From: Taibaiella sp.
Lineage (GTDB): Bacteria; Bacteroidota; Bacteroidia; Chitinophagales; Chitinophagaceae
Reading direction: 5' to 3'
DNA: 64,000 nt
Assembly (NCBI GenBank): GCA_016786705.1
Contig: JAEUVV010000011.1
Span: forward strand, 212,622 to 276,621
Below are positions 52,531-63,600 of the stretch, piece after piece. The position numbers were made by a program, and so were the translations under genes. The number at the start of each line of letters is the position of its first letter. The stretch's first letter is position 1. The notes beneath the pieces are model-generated. The model was not told the DNA's origin. It searched no databases and was given only the letters and a program-made list of their open reading frames with translations.

Positions 52531-52534
52531 GCCG

Positions 52535-52542
52535 CAAAATTA
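52535..52542 (-). promoter_or_regulatory. -7 promoter element (TAATTTTG) for the MBL hydrolase gene
   Basis: Exact TAnnTTTG on the minus strand, overlapping the rodA stop and 4 bases from the MBL gene ATG. It may be a chance match inside an AT-rich junction. Confidence 0.3.
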
Positions 52543-53850
52543 ACGAATAAGAATGTGTCTGTCCGCATCCAGGCGTAACATTATGGCCAGGAGGATCGAA
52601 AAGGACATCAAAGAAGTTCCCCCATAGCTCAACATAGGCAGCGTAATCCCGATCACCGGCGCTAAGCCCATGGTCATAGACAAATTGATCGCAAAGTGAA
52701 AGAACAGGATGGAGGCCACAGAATAAGCATAAACCCGGGAAAAAGTAGATCGCTGCCGTTCTGCAATAAACAGGATACGCAACATCAGGGCCAGGTATAA
52801 AAGTACTAATAGCGTACTGCCAATGAAGCCGAACTGCTCCCCTATCCCGCAGAAAACGAAATCGGTATGCTGCTCCGGCACAAATGAATATTTGGTCTGG
52901 GTACCATTCATAATACCTTTACCCGTAAGTCCGCCGGAGCCGATAGCGATTTTAGACTGCCTTACATTATAATCGGCATCTTTCCCGGCCAGTTGTCCCG
53001 GCTTTTGAAATTCAAGCGGCACGTCCTGCCCCAGCATGGAATAAATACGCTCTACCTGGTAGCCCTTAAATACATTTTTAAACACATAAGGCACGATCAG
53101 TTGCGAAAAAGTAACCGCGATCAGCCAGGCGCCAACTATAAATAAGATAACGGCTTTCTGCTTCTGTATCTGGCGCCATAACACCCATACGGAAAGCAAG
53201 GCAACCACTGTAATGGCAATAAACAAAGGCAACCTTTCTACTAAAAGAGAAGACAGGAACAGGACCACAGAGGTAATCCCGATCAATAAAATACTATTGG
53301 GTAATCCCTCCCGGTACATAGGGAAAAAGAACGCGAAGTAAACCAGAGCCAAACCCGTTTCGTTTTGCAGGATGATCAGCAGGCAGGGCAATAATACGAT
53401 ACCCGCCGCTATTAAACGGTGCCTGAGCGTATTGAACTTGGTGTCTGCGGCAGCCAGGAAACGGGCCAGGCAAAGCGCTGTAAATATTTTACAGGCTTCT
53501 CCCGGTTGAAAGGTAAATGAACCCAGTTTAATAAAACTATGAGAACCCTTCACTTCTCCCCCTACGACAAAGGTGACCAGCAGGAGCAGGATACCAAAGA
53601 GGTAACTGAGATTCGCCAGTGAAAAAAACAATTTACTATCAGTAAAAATGATCACAAGTCCGATAAAACAGGAGATACCAAAGAACATCAACTGCTTCAT
53701 ATGACTGCGCTGCATATCAAAAAAGGGTTCGCTGAAGCTGGTATACTCTGAGGTATACACAGCCATAATTCCCGTTCCCACTAATAAAAATACCAACAAG
53801 ACGGTTAACCAATCCAGTCTACCCAATACCGATTTGCGATGTTGTGCCAT
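52540..53850 (-). CDS. rodA: Rod-shape SEDS polymerase RodA
   Basis: Integral membrane SEDS glycosyltransferase that polymerises peptidoglycan for cell elongation with PBP2; 436 residues. Landmarks are GEVKGSHSFIKLGSFTFQPGEACKIF (split by its turn), AIGSGGLTGKGIMNGTQTKYSFVPEQHTDFVFCGIGEQFG in the central loop (in pieces), and a C-terminal PVIGITLPMLSYGGTSLMSF. The operon with mrdA (17 bases apart) marks it as RodA rather than FtsW. Confidence 0.96.
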   Translation of the reverse strand: MAQHRKSVLGRLDWLTVLLVFLLVGTGIMAVYTSEYTSFSEPFFDMQRSHMKQLMFFGISCFIGLVIIFTDSKLFFSLANLSYLFGILLLLVTFVVGGEVKGSHSFIKLGSFTFQPGEACKIFTALCLARFLAAADTKFNTLRHRLIAAGIVLLPCLLIILQNETGLALVYFAFFFPMYREGLPNSILLIGITSVVLFLSSLLVERLPLFIAITVVALLSVWVLWRQIQKQKAVILFIVGAWLIAVTFSQLIVPYVFKNVFKGYQVERIYSMLGQDVPLEFQKPGQLAGKDADYNVRQSKIAIGSGGLTGKGIMNGTQTKYSFVPEQHTDFVFCGIGEQFGFIGSTLLVLLYLALMLRILFIAERQRSTFSRVYAYSVASILFFHFAINLSMTMGLAPVIGITLPMLSYGGTSLMSFSILLAIMLRLDADRHILIR

Positions 53851-53867
53851 AATATACCCGCTTGCTG

Positions 53868-55898
53868 CTATTTTTTAATTTTATAAAACTTTTCCATCAT
53901 CCGGTCTACCAATATAGTATCTCCACGTTTTGCCATTGCGGCCTGCATGTTTTTGTCTGCCATCTTCAGTTCCCATCTTATGCGGTCTTTTTCTCTTTGC
54001 ATGGAATCGATCACATAGGTATACTTTTTGATCAGGTTGGCATTAAACATTTTGTCCTCCAGGGCCTTCCTTTTTACGTCCACAGAATCTGTCAGGTACT
54101 TTTCCATCATCAGGCTGGCCACCGGGCCAGCCCAGGTAGCGCCATAACCGGAATTCTGAACGACTACGGCAATAGCAATTTTAGGGTCCTCTTTGGGTGC
54201 AAAACAAACAAACACTGAGTGGTTATCCAGTTTCGTTTTCTTACCATATACCACCGCATAGTTTTCCACGGTACCGGTTTTACCGGCTACATTGATCCCG
54301 GGTAGCCGCGCTACTTTACCCGTACCATTGGTAACCACCATTTCCATCCCGTCAATAATTGCCTGGTAGGCATCTGCCGTGATATGCATGGGAGTATGTT
54401 TCTCTTTGTATTTAGCCAGTTTCGGGTGGTTAGCATCACCCCCGATCTTTCTTACAAAATGCGGGGTGTAATAATAGCCTTTATTGGCGATAAGGCACAT
54501 CGCGTTGGCAATCTGCATAGGCGTAAGCGCGATCTCTCCCTGTCCCATGCCTATGATGGCCATATTACAGGAGTTCCAGTTGCCTTTGTACATCCGGTTA
54601 AAGTAGCTGGAATCGGGAATTTGCCCACCCAGCTCGCCGGTAATGTCTACACCCAATGGATGCCCAAAACCGAAATTGATCATATAATCATGCCACTTCT
54701 GAAGGCCGGTGTGCACCCCTCCATAATCTTTAAAATCAACTACTTTCCGGAATACATCCACGAAATAAGCATTACAGGAATTGGCCATTGCCACCCTTAA
54801 GTTAGCCGCGTGACCACCCCCGGAGTGGGTACAGCCGATCCGCTTACCGCAGGCATAATAGCCGCCACCGCAGGGATAACCGAAGCTTGGGGTAATCGCG
54901 CCAACGTCGAGCCCTACCAGGCCGGTAATCGGCTTAAATGTAGAACCCGGCATATAAGAGCCCTGGGTCGCATAGTTATATAATGGTTTGGTCGCCATTT
55001 TACTGAGCTCCGCAAAATTGCGGCCTTTAGCCTCTCCCGTCAGCAGGTTAGGGTCAAAGCTCGGCGCTGATACCATTGCCAATATACCGCCGGTCTTCGG
55101 ATCTATCGCTACGGCACTACCCATTTTCCCCGACATCAGTTTTTCCCCGTATGCCTGCAGCTCGGCGTCAATATAAAGCTCCAGCTCTTTTCCGCCTATC
55201 GCCGCGGTATCCATTGTCCCGTCTTTATAAGCATCCCGGGGCCGGTTCATTACATCCCGCACCAGGTATTGTACCCCCCTGGTGCCCCTGAGTTCTTCTT
55301 CATAAACATTTTCCAAGCCGCTCATGCCTACATAATCACCCTGGCGATAGGAAGCAAAACGGTCGGTAGCCAGCATAGCCGGTGTTACTTCAGATAAATA
55401 GCCCAGCATCAACGCCCCGGCAGCTTTAGGATAACTGCGGGCACTTCTTTCCACCAATTCGAACCCGGCGAACAGGTACATGTTTTCCTGCAAGCGGGCA
55501 TTCAGTTCTTTTGATATTTCCGCCTTGAACACACCAGGTTTTTCCTTTCCAGTCTTCTTGATTACCTTGGTCATTTCCTTGCTGAAGCTGGTCGTATCCA
55601 GGCCTAATATCTGGCAGAAGGTTGCCGTGTCCATACTGTTATACTTACCCACAAGCGAAGGGGTTACCATCAGGTCGAAGGTAACATTATTGTAAAGCAT
55701 AGGCTTCCCGTTCCGGTCTACAATAGCGCCCCGGGCAGGATAAATGATCTTACGATAAATCGCCTGGTCATTAGCCATCAATTCGTATTTCTCTTCTATT
55801 ACCTGCAAATTAAACAGCCGGGCAACCAATACGATGCCCATGATCGCAAACAGGGACGCTATAATCCAAGCCCTAGGGCTTTCTGCAAAGTTTTTCAT
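53868..55898 (-). CDS. mrdA: Penicillin-binding protein 2 (elongation transpeptidase)
   Basis: Inner-membrane class B PBP that crosslinks peptidoglycan during elongation with RodA; 676 residues. One N-terminal membrane segment (about 11-30: AWIIASLFAIMGIVLVARLF) is followed by the pedestal with PARGAIVDRNGKPMLYNN. The transpeptidase has SxxK in PGSTFKPITG, a middle SCN in MANSCNAYFVD, and KTG in VAGKTGTVEN. The C-terminal about 60 residues are helical and charged. It is followed 17 bases later by rodA. Confidence 0.97.
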   Translation of the reverse strand: MKNFAESPRAWIIASLFAIMGIVLVARLFNLQVIEEKYELMANDQAIYRKIIYPARGAIVDRNGKPMLYNNVTFDLMVTPSLVGKYNSMDTATFCQILGLDTTSFSKEMTKVIKKTGKEKPGVFKAEISKELNARLQENMYLFAGFELVERSARSYPKAAGALMLGYLSEVTPAMLATDRFASYRQGDYVGMSGLENVYEEELRGTRGVQYLVRDVMNRPRDAYKDGTMDTAAIGGKELELYIDAELQAYGEKLMSGKMGSAVAIDPKTGGILAMVSAPSFDPNLLTGEAKGRNFAELSKMATKPLYNYATQGSYMPGSTFKPITGLVGLDVGAITPSFGYPCGGGYYACGKRIGCTHSGGGHAANLRVAMANSCNAYFVDVFRKVVDFKDYGGVHTGLQKWHDYMINFGFGHPLGVDITGELGGQIPDSSYFNRMYKGNWNSCNMAIIGMGQGEIALTPMQIANAMCLIANKGYYYTPHFVRKIGGDANHPKLAKYKEKHTPMHITADAYQAIIDGMEMVVTNGTGKVARLPGINVAGKTGTVENYAVVYGKKTKLDNHSVFVCFAPKEDPKIAIAVVVQNSGYGATWAGPVASLMMEKYLTDSVDVKRKALEDKMFNANLIKKYTYVIDSMQREKDRIRWELKMADKNMQAAMAKRGDTILVDRMMEKFYKIKK

Positions 55899-55953
55899 TC
55901 AAATATTAAAGCCAAAAAATAAGCACGCAAAATTGCAAGTAATAATCGTATTG

Positions 55954-55961
55954 CAAAAGTA
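55954..55961 (-). promoter_or_regulatory. -7 promoter element (TACTTTTG) for mrdA-rodA
   Basis: Exact TAnnTTTG on the minus strand, 55 bases before the mrdA ATG at 55898. Confidence 0.5.
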
Positions 55962-56019
55962 TAGCTTAAATACGATTGCCCTATACTCTTCATCAGGAAT
56001 TTGTTGCCAATTTACAAAA

Positions 56020-56048
56020 AAAGTGGGAAGCTTTCAACTTCCCACTTT
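56020..56048 (-). terminator. Terminator after the type B secreted protein gene
   Basis: AAAGTGGGAAG / CTTCCCACTTT, perfect 11-bp stem, 7-base loop, followed by TTTTTTTG on the minus strand. Confidence 0.9.
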
Positions 56049-56068
56049 ATGCTCTTATTTTAAGTCCG

Positions 56069-58084
56069 TTATCGTAACAGGGTCACATTGCCCGTTGTCC
56101 GGAAACGCTGGTTGGTATCTTTACAGTAAGCGTCGATTTCCCATACATAAACTCCTAACGCACATTCTATACCTTTCTTATTACGTCCGTTCCAGTGGGT
56201 ATTTGGATTAGTGGTACTGAACACTTCCTGGCCCCATCTGTCATAAATCCTGAAGTAATTGACCTGTGTCAGTTGAAGATTTAAAAGACCGAATGTTTGT
56301 GTACTGGCAACAAAAGCATTAGGCAACCTGACATCTTCACACGGCACTCTTACCAATACCGAATCAATAGAGCGGCAACCGGATGGTGCTGTAACGGTGA
56401 GATAGTAAGTCATGTTTTGTGCCGGTCTTACCCAGGCTATAGTAGTATCCGGGTTAGATTCAAAAAACAGGTTTGGTGTCCATTGGTAGGTAAAGTCGTC
56501 ACGTAAAGTTGTATTCGGCCCACCGATAATTGTTGTAGAACCGTCAGTAATCGTACGGTCAATACCGGCGTCCGCTACTACTTTATCCACTTTAATGTCA
56601 AACTCTTTTTTAACGATACAATTTTCTGCAAAGTTGAAGGTTACGGTATATACCTGTGAGTATTCCGGCCATACTTTTACAAAGTTACCCTTGGTAGTAT
56701 TAATATTATAGTCCGGGCTCCAAACGATAGAATCGGTACCAAAAGTTAATGCGTGCATATTAATCGTATCCCCGCTACAGATTAATGTATCCTGTGTCGT
56801 CAGGTTAATAGACGGGTATTCCACAATATGAATCGGTAAGCAGTAATTCCTTTCTGTAGCCAAGCCTTCATCAACTATTAATGATACGGAATAAGTACCC
56901 ACCTGGTCATATTTTACAGCAGGAGGCACTCTTAAGTTAGAGCCGCCCACCGAAGCATTGGTACAATTATCATATTTAATAACGGTAAGTGCATTGTTAG
57001 AGTTAACTACATGCATATAGACTGCCCCATTTTCCCGCACGGCGTTGGATAATGCTGTAGGCAATAAAAGATTAGCGCCCAGGTCATAAACCGTAGCTGT
57101 CGGCGTTCCGGCTATCGAAGCAGGCCAGTGCAATACTACCCATTCCGCGTTATCTTTATTGGTCACGTAACCATAGTAATCATTACAACTTCTTACAATA
57201 GCGATCCCTGTTGGCGCATCAATATCACCACTTAGGGAACCCAGGTCTATAGCAAAAGGAAGGTTTAAGTAAGAGTTACCAAAGGTAATATGGGTTAACT
57301 TATGAGAGTTTTCATTGGTTACCATAAAGTGGAAGTTATCCATTTCTCTTACTGCCGAAATACCACTTACACCATCAAATACACCACCCATAGTCCCGAA
57401 ATTGGTAATATTGGCCACGGTGTCCAGGTTAGCACCGAAGTCGATACGCTTCATCTCGTTGTTGTCAAAAGTGAAGGCTCTTACGCTATCATTGGCAACA
57501 ACCGTATAGATTTCGCGGGGATCGGTCAGGGTAGTCAAAACATTATAAGTATGATATCCTGTCATCGGGTAGTTCAGCCCGTTACCAAAATCCAACCTTA
57601 CGAGTCTTGCTCCGTTGGTAGAACGTCCTATTACGAAAACATGCCAGCCATCAGCCGTTTCAATTACAGAAGTACCGGAGGGGGTACTGGGCGTACTGAA
57701 CTGGAAATGTCCGAAATCGGTTACGATCGGGTGCACTTCGATCCCGTCCTCATATTGATACCTGAAAACTCTTCCATCACTATTTGCAGTAAATGAATAG
57801 AAAAAGTCGCCGGACCTAACCGTTGTTAAATTATTATTTGTGTTTAATTGCAAAGTACCGGTACCTAAGCTATTAGACTGAGGTATTGCGCCCAGCAATG
57901 GAGTACAAAAAGACCAGCGATATGTTTGCGCATTCGATACGATTGAATCCGGAACGAATTCAGATTCTTTACAAATAGTATCATGCTTTAATGAGAATAA
58001 AGGGCTTCCCAGTTGTGCATCAGCTTTAGGGGTAAGGCAGGCTAAACCCAGTACCGATAGCAGTAACCGTAATTTTCTATTCAT
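56069..58084 (-). CDS. Secreted protein with gliding-motility-associated type B sorting domain
   Basis: 671 residues from the ATG at 58084 (MNRKLRLLLSVLGLACLTPK); a longer TTG start at 58111 adds nine unlikely residues. Signal peptide ends in KADAQ. The body has several beta-repeat blocks with phrases that look propeller- or NHL-like (GISAVREMDNFHFMVTNE, GIAIVRSCNDYYGYVTN). PKD-like modules follow (DTLICSGDTINMHAL). The last about 85 residues form the type B sorting domain (VRLPNAFVASTQ, NYFRIYDRWGQEVFS, LGVYVWEIDAYC). It should be exported by the type IX system. Function unknown. Confidence 0.85.
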   Translation of the reverse strand: MNRKLRLLLSVLGLACLTPKADAQLGSPLFSLKHDTICKESEFVPDSIVSNAQTYRWSFCTPLLGAIPQSNSLGTGTLQLNTNNNLTTVRSGDFFYSFTANSDGRVFRYQYEDGIEVHPIVTDFGHFQFSTPSTPSGTSVIETADGWHVFVIGRSTNGARLVRLDFGNGLNYPMTGYHTYNVLTTLTDPREIYTVVANDSVRAFTFDNNEMKRIDFGANLDTVANITNFGTMGGVFDGVSGISAVREMDNFHFMVTNENSHKLTHITFGNSYLNLPFAIDLGSLSGDIDAPTGIAIVRSCNDYYGYVTNKDNAEWVVLHWPASIAGTPTATVYDLGANLLLPTALSNAVRENGAVYMHVVNSNNALTVIKYDNCTNASVGGSNLRVPPAVKYDQVGTYSVSLIVDEGLATERNYCLPIHIVEYPSINLTTQDTLICSGDTINMHALTFGTDSIVWSPDYNINTTKGNFVKVWPEYSQVYTVTFNFAENCIVKKEFDIKVDKVVADAGIDRTITDGSTTIIGGPNTTLRDDFTYQWTPNLFFESNPDTTIAWVRPAQNMTYYLTVTAPSGCRSIDSVLVRVPCEDVRLPNAFVASTQTFGLLNLQLTQVNYFRIYDRWGQEVFSTTNPNTHWNGRNKKGIECALGVYVWEIDAYCKDTNQRFRTTGNVTLLR

Positions 58085-58243
58085 AGAATCAATTGTGATA
58101 ATGGTATACAAACGAACTCAAATCTTCCTACAGGAGTTCACGCTCCCGAAGATCAGAAATTTTTGGCTAATGTAATAATATTATCGCACATTTTCATAAA
58201 ATATTGCTAATTTTATTTTTCATTTTTTTCAGAACTTTAATGT

Positions 58244-60403
58244 ATGCATGGCAAAATTTTTTCCCTTTCCTTAGTTTGTAGTTTATTTTTCAATTCCAGT
58301 CCCGTAAAAGCCGATGAAGGCATGTGGCGGCCTGCCGATCTCAAAAAGCAAGAGGCCGCATTAAAAAAAGCCGGTTTAAAAATCCCGATAACTGATCTCT
58401 ATAACGATGGTAAATCTGCGCTGAATGATGCTGTAGTTATTTTCGGAGGTGGCTGCACCGGGGAAGTCGTTTCTGCCCAGGGCCTGGTCTTTACCAATCA
58501 CCATTGCGGCTATGGTTCTGTACAAAGTGTCAGTACCAATAAAAATAATTACCTGATTGATGGCTTCTGGGCCAAAAATAATGCAGAAGAAATTCCCATC
58601 CCGGGCTTAACGGTGACCTTCATCCGTAAAATAGAAAATGTTACCGAAACAGTGCTGAAATACGTTGAAGCCGGGATGTCGGAAGACGCAAGAAATAAAG
58701 CCATCAATGAGCAGATCCAATACATGGAGAAAGCTTTGAAAAATGCCTATGGATATGATGCCAAAGTAAAACCGTTTTACAATGGCAATGAGTATTGGGT
58801 AACTCTGACCCAGGTTTTTGAAGATGTAAGACTGGTGGGTTTTCCACCCAATGGTATCGGTAAATTTGGTGGCGATACCGACAACTGGATGTGGCCGAGA
58901 CAGACCGGTGACTTCGGAATCTTCCGCGTCTATGCCGGCGCTGATAATAAACCTGCTAAATACAATATCAACAATAAGCCTTACAAGGCAGAAAAATTCT
59001 TTGCGATCAACACCTCCGGTGTAAAAGAAGGCGACTATTCTATGGTATACGGCTTTCCTTATGTAACCCGCGAATATTTAAGCGCCAGCCAGTTATCACA
59101 GACCATTGACATCAGCAACCCGATCCGGATCGAGGCCCGGAGGTTGAAGCTGGGCGTATGGGATGAGGCGATGAGAAAAGATCCCGATGTATTTTTAAAA
59201 TATGCCTCCAAGCAGTCTTCCATCAGCAATGGCTATAAAAAATGGCAGGGCGAACTGCGCGGACTAGCGATCAATGAAGTACCTGATAAAAAACGCGCCT
59301 ATGAGCAAAGATTAATGGCAAAATCGAGCCAGGATACCGGTAGCAATAGCCCGCGAATGATCCTCAACCAGATCAACGCGGCTGTAGAGAACAACAATAC
59401 TTACCTGCGCGCCCAGGAAAGTACTTATGAAACGGTATTAGGAATAGAAATTATAAGACAGGCGGAATCGCTGCAAAAAATACTGGATATACACAGAAAA
59501 GGCATCAGCGGGCAAGCCCTGACCGATACGCTGTCGAAACTGAAAAAAGGCACGACCGCTTTTTATAAAAACTATGATCCGGAAGTAGACAAAACGCTTT
59601 TTGAAACCATGATGCCGTTTTACTATATGCAGCCCGGGCTGGCGGTACCCGACCGTATCAAAGCTTTGTATGCGGAAAACGGAAATGATTTTGGCAAATG
59701 GGCCAATAATGTATTTGGCCAAAGCGCCCTGGTCTTCAGCCAGCTGTCTGCCCCTTATTATGACGAACCTAAGGCCCGTGATACTATCGCTATCAAGAAT
59801 GACCCGGCATTCAAGATCTATGACGCTGTGATCAGCTGGCAAAAAACTTCGGTTACACCGGCAATGCAGGCATTCAATAAAAGAACAGATATGCTTAGCC
59901 GCATTTATATGAAACAGCAGCTGGACTATATGTCCGGCGAACGTAATTTCTACCCGGATGCCAACCAGACTTTAAGATTGACTTTCGGACCGGTAAAAGG
60001 CATTAAGCCCCAAGGCCATAGCTATTATTCTTACATCAGTACCCTTGAAGATGTGATCGCAAAACATGATCCCAATGTGGAAGAGTTTAATGTTCCGGCT
60101 AAATTGCGCGATTTACACGCCCGAAAAGACTATGGAAGATGGGCTGTGAACGGTACCGTACCGGTAGCTTTCATCGCAGCCAATCATACCAGCGGCGGCA
60201 ACTCCGGCAGCCCGGTATTGAACGCCAAAGGCGAGTTGATCGGTATTAATTTTGACCGGATCTGGGATGGCACTATGAGCGACTTGTATTATGACCCGAA
60301 CCTTTGCCGCAATATCGCGGTAGACATCCGCTATGTAATGTTTATCATTGAAAAATACGGCAATGCTTCCTGGTTGCTGAAAGAAATGAAACTGGTAAAG
60401 TAA
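58244..60403 (+). CDS. S46 family dipeptidyl peptidase, DPP11-like
   Basis: Periplasmic or surface serine peptidase of 719 residues that removes dipeptides from peptide N-termini. Signal peptide residues are about 1-23. The catalytic His lies in LVFTNHHCGYGS (H86/H87). The Ser is in GGNSGSPVLNAKG, about 60 residues from the end. The sequence then reads GINFDR: in S46 enzymes Arg at this place marks DPP11-type preference for Asp/Glu, while Gly marks DPP7. A conserved end VDIRYVMFIIEKYG is typical. Such peptidases let asaccharolytic Bacteroidota live on peptides. Confidence 0.93.
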   Translation: MHGKIFSLSLVCSLFFNSSPVKADEGMWRPADLKKQEAALKKAGLKIPITDLYNDGKSALNDAVVIFGGGCTGEVVSAQGLVFTNHHCGYGSVQSVSTNKNNYLIDGFWAKNNAEEIPIPGLTVTFIRKIENVTETVLKYVEAGMSEDARNKAINEQIQYMEKALKNAYGYDAKVKPFYNGNEYWVTLTQVFEDVRLVGFPPNGIGKFGGDTDNWMWPRQTGDFGIFRVYAGADNKPAKYNINNKPYKAEKFFAINTSGVKEGDYSMVYGFPYVTREYLSASQLSQTIDISNPIRIEARRLKLGVWDEAMRKDPDVFLKYASKQSSISNGYKKWQGELRGLAINEVPDKKRAYEQRLMAKSSQDTGSNSPRMILNQINAAVENNNTYLRAQESTYETVLGIEIIRQAESLQKILDIHRKGISGQALTDTLSKLKKGTTAFYKNYDPEVDKTLFETMMPFYYMQPGLAVPDRIKALYAENGNDFGKWANNVFGQSALVFSQLSAPYYDEPKARDTIAIKNDPAFKIYDAVISWQKTSVTPAMQAFNKRTDMLSRIYMKQQLDYMSGERNFYPDANQTLRLTFGPVKGIKPQGHSYYSYISTLEDVIAKHDPNVEEFNVPAKLRDLHARKDYGRWAVNGTVPVAFIAANHTSGGNSGSPVLNAKGELIGINFDRIWDGTMSDLYYDPNLCRNIAVDIRYVMFIIEKYGNASWLLKEMKLVK

Positions 60404-60424
60404 GCTATAACCTGAATAATAAGC

Positions 60425-60452
60425 AAAGCGGAATATTAACCTATTCCGCTTT
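60425..60452 (+). terminator. Terminator after the S46 peptidase gene
   Basis: AAAGCGGAATA / TATTCCGCTTT, 11-bp stem, 6-base loop, then TTCCTTTTTC. Confidence 0.85.
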
Positions 60453-60594
60453 TCCTTTTTCAAAGACTTTGGACAGGGTATGTGTTCATAAAGACCGTTT
60501 TTTAATCCGGGGTACCGTTTAAAAAAATGAAATGATGTAACTACGCAAAAATCAAACAGGCCAGTCCAGGCGACAAACATTATGATTATTTTTC

Positions 60595-60629
60595 TATGCG
60601 GAATTAAAATATTATTTTTATTCCGCATA
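60595..60629. repeat. Inverted repeat in the leader of the metzincin-like gene
   Basis: TATGCGGAAT / ATTCCGCATA around a 15-base AT-rich loop, 33 bases before the ATG at 60662. Its arms share GCGGAAT with the terminator 140 bases upstream. Confidence 0.55.
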
Positions 60630-60661
60630 ACTAAATTTATAACCTTAACAAAAAACTATTT

Positions 60662-63600
60662 ATGACTAAAACACTAAGGCGTACACTATGCTGTCTGTTC
60701 ATTACAGCATCCATCATTATTGCTACCAGTTTCGCTGTAGCGGCGCAACAAGAGTGCTATTCAGACTCTCCTGCGGTAACCACCTTCTCAATCATAGGTC
60801 CCAATGCCGTTTGTGGCTTAGGGTCGGCAGACTGGATGGCTCATTTTTATAAACCTCAATCTTTTGACCTGGAAGACTATTCAACTATAGCCAAGACAAG
60901 CAAGAAAGAGATAAAAATAAAAGTAATTGTAGTCACTAATACCTATTATAGCTGGCCCAATTTTACCATTGCCGATACGGCAACGCTCAGGAATATATTT
61001 GAAACCTGGCCCAATAATACGACACAGAAGTCGCTATCTTCCCTTAAACCTACCAACAAGCCACAGAGCAATATTTGCAATGATTGCTATATAAGTGACT
61101 CCAGGTTTCGCATCCGGCTTACCGGGATAGAGTTTAAAAACACCTACGAAGCTTTTACTGAAGATACAGCAGGAATAGCCAACAAAACAGGAGATGCCGC
61201 TTATCATTTTGCAACATTTGGCAGCCAGGAAGACAGTATATTGAATGTGTTTGTTGTGAATTATGGCTTTCAGCAACCTGTTGCGAATACCTCCCAGGGC
61301 GGATATGCTGTTGGCGGGGGCAATAATTTCAACTTAATTACCAATCCTGTATTAGGCATAATAGCTTATAACTACAAAATCAATGATTACCCGGCTGCCG
61401 CAACCCAGTTTGTACACGAGCTGGGGCATCTTTTTGCACTGCGTCATATATCCAATCATGAATGTAATGATATAACCGACAGACTGGTAGACATTTATCC
61501 CCCGGGAGTTTGCGAGTTTCCGGACAATGTGCTTCCTTATGGCTTTGATCCTGCTAACCTCAGCAATACCCATACTTACAATTATATGGAAGTGGTTCCC
61601 GGAGGCTACTTCTCTCCCATACAGCTAAGCCGCATGCACCGGAGTGCCCACCTGGGGGATATGTCCAGCTATGTCTATCCTATTGACCCAACCTCTGTAG
61701 CTCCCTACCAGGTGCATACAGACCAGGTATGGGATTTCGGCATCAGGATGTATAAAGACATTATCGTAAAGGCCAATAATACCCTCACGATAAAATGTGT
61801 GGTAGAGATGCCCCCCTTAGGACGCATCACTGTAGAAAAAGGCGCCAAGCTGATATTGGACGGTGGCACCATTACCTCCTATCATGAGAAAGTGGGCTGG
61901 CATGGCATACAGCTCTACGGAGATAAAAACATGCCGCCATATGCCTACAACCAGGGCAGCTTTGAGATGAAAAACAATGCCCTTATAGAATATGCTTATG
62001 ACGGGGTACAGGACTTTACCGACGGCACAGGCTTTGGCGGCGGCATTATCCAGGTCAGCAACAGTACTTTTAAAGATTGCCGCAGGGCTATAGAGCTCAA
62101 CGATTATCCCGGCTACCCCCGGGGCTCCTCCTGTACTATTTCAAATATGAACTTCCTGACCACCAATCCCCTGGCCGCCACCAATGCCGGCTTGCTTTTA
62201 CAGGACTTCCCCACGGTATCTGCCTTTAACGAGCGGGATGTACTCATTAGCAACTGTACCTTTAAGAATACCATACCCACCACTACGCCATTCTTTGACG
62301 TAGGGCAGCGCAACCGGGCCATCTACTCTGAAGATGCCGGCTTCCGCATCGAGGGTTGCAGTTTTGAGGGCTATAAGGAAGCGATTAATATCGGCAATTA
62401 CAGCAACCATCCTTTCAGAAGTGTAAAGGTGATGAACTGCAGCTTTGACAAAGTAGCTACCGGCATCCTCTTTGCCGACAATTTCTCTTACGCACAGGGC
62501 AATACTTTTGACCACCCGCTGAATTATGTGTACAGCAATGGTACGATGGCTTACCTGTATGAAGGGCAGGCCATATATGCCGACAATGCCGGCGGCCTTA
62601 CCCTCACCACCAATACGGTACTCAACTCGGGCAATAACCCTAATACACGGGGCATTACCGTTAACCGCTCCCTGGCTACCGGCGCCCGGGTTATAGACAA
62701 TAGCATCAGCAGCGCGCGGCTGGGCATCATTACCCAGAACGACAACCCGGCGCTGGACCTGCTCTGCAACCACTTTGGCGGGGGCGACTACAACCTGCTG
62801 CTGAACCCCCAGAGCCCGGGCAGCCTGCTGAAAGACCAGGGTAATGGATGTGGTCCTTTACAATACCGTGCCGGCAATACCTTCAGCAATGGTACGCTTA
62901 AACATATAGCCTGCTATCTCAATAATCCGAATTGGATGTATTACTATTGGCTACCCGAAGCAGATCAAGACCCCGCCAACACCAACGGTACATTTATCAA
63001 AACAGGGTGTAGCGGTGTAGGAACTGAAGACCCTAATTCCCTATGCAACCTGCCGGGTAATGTAGAGTCGCTTATAGAGCAAATGGACGATGATGCCTTC
63101 CATAATTGGGCGCTGCAGATCGCCCCCGGGCCGCTCACCAGCCAGCAGCTGGCAGAATTTGCCGGCATCGTGCAGCATTTCAATGCCAGCAACAATCTGG
63201 GCGGCCTGCTGGCTTTCCTGGCCGCTATAGACCATGTAGCAGCTCAAAAACTATTAGTACCTTTATACCTGGAGCAGGGCGACTATGGCGCTATGGACCA
63301 GGTTATTAATAACCTGGCGGTCTCTGATGCCGAGCAGGCCGACATGCAGGCTTATTACAGCCTGCTCCGCAACCTGGCAGAAGAGGGCCGCAGTATTTAT
63401 GAGCTGGATGCGGCCGAATTGACAACCGTTAGGGAAATAGCGGCCGGCGCTTTTGACATCAGCGCCCGGGCACGTAGCCTGCTGGCCTTTGCCTATGGCG
63501 AGGAGTGGCACCACTACCAGGAGCAGTTGCCCCCTATGCTCAGCAGTGGCAAAGCGGCGGTAAATGTATCGCCTGCAGCGGGCAGTATACTATACGATGC

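Noticed and set aside
54000..54300. Second SEDS/PBP pair as a duplicated division cluster
   Set aside because: rodA-mrdA is the normal elongation pair and has separate sequence features from ftsW-ftsI.
58085..58111. TTG start for the type B secreted protein
   Set aside because: The signal peptide starts at the ATG at 58084.
62198..62773. 191-codon minus-strand ORF opposite the metzincin-like gene
   Set aside because: Shadow of GC-rich coding strand; no promoter or motif.
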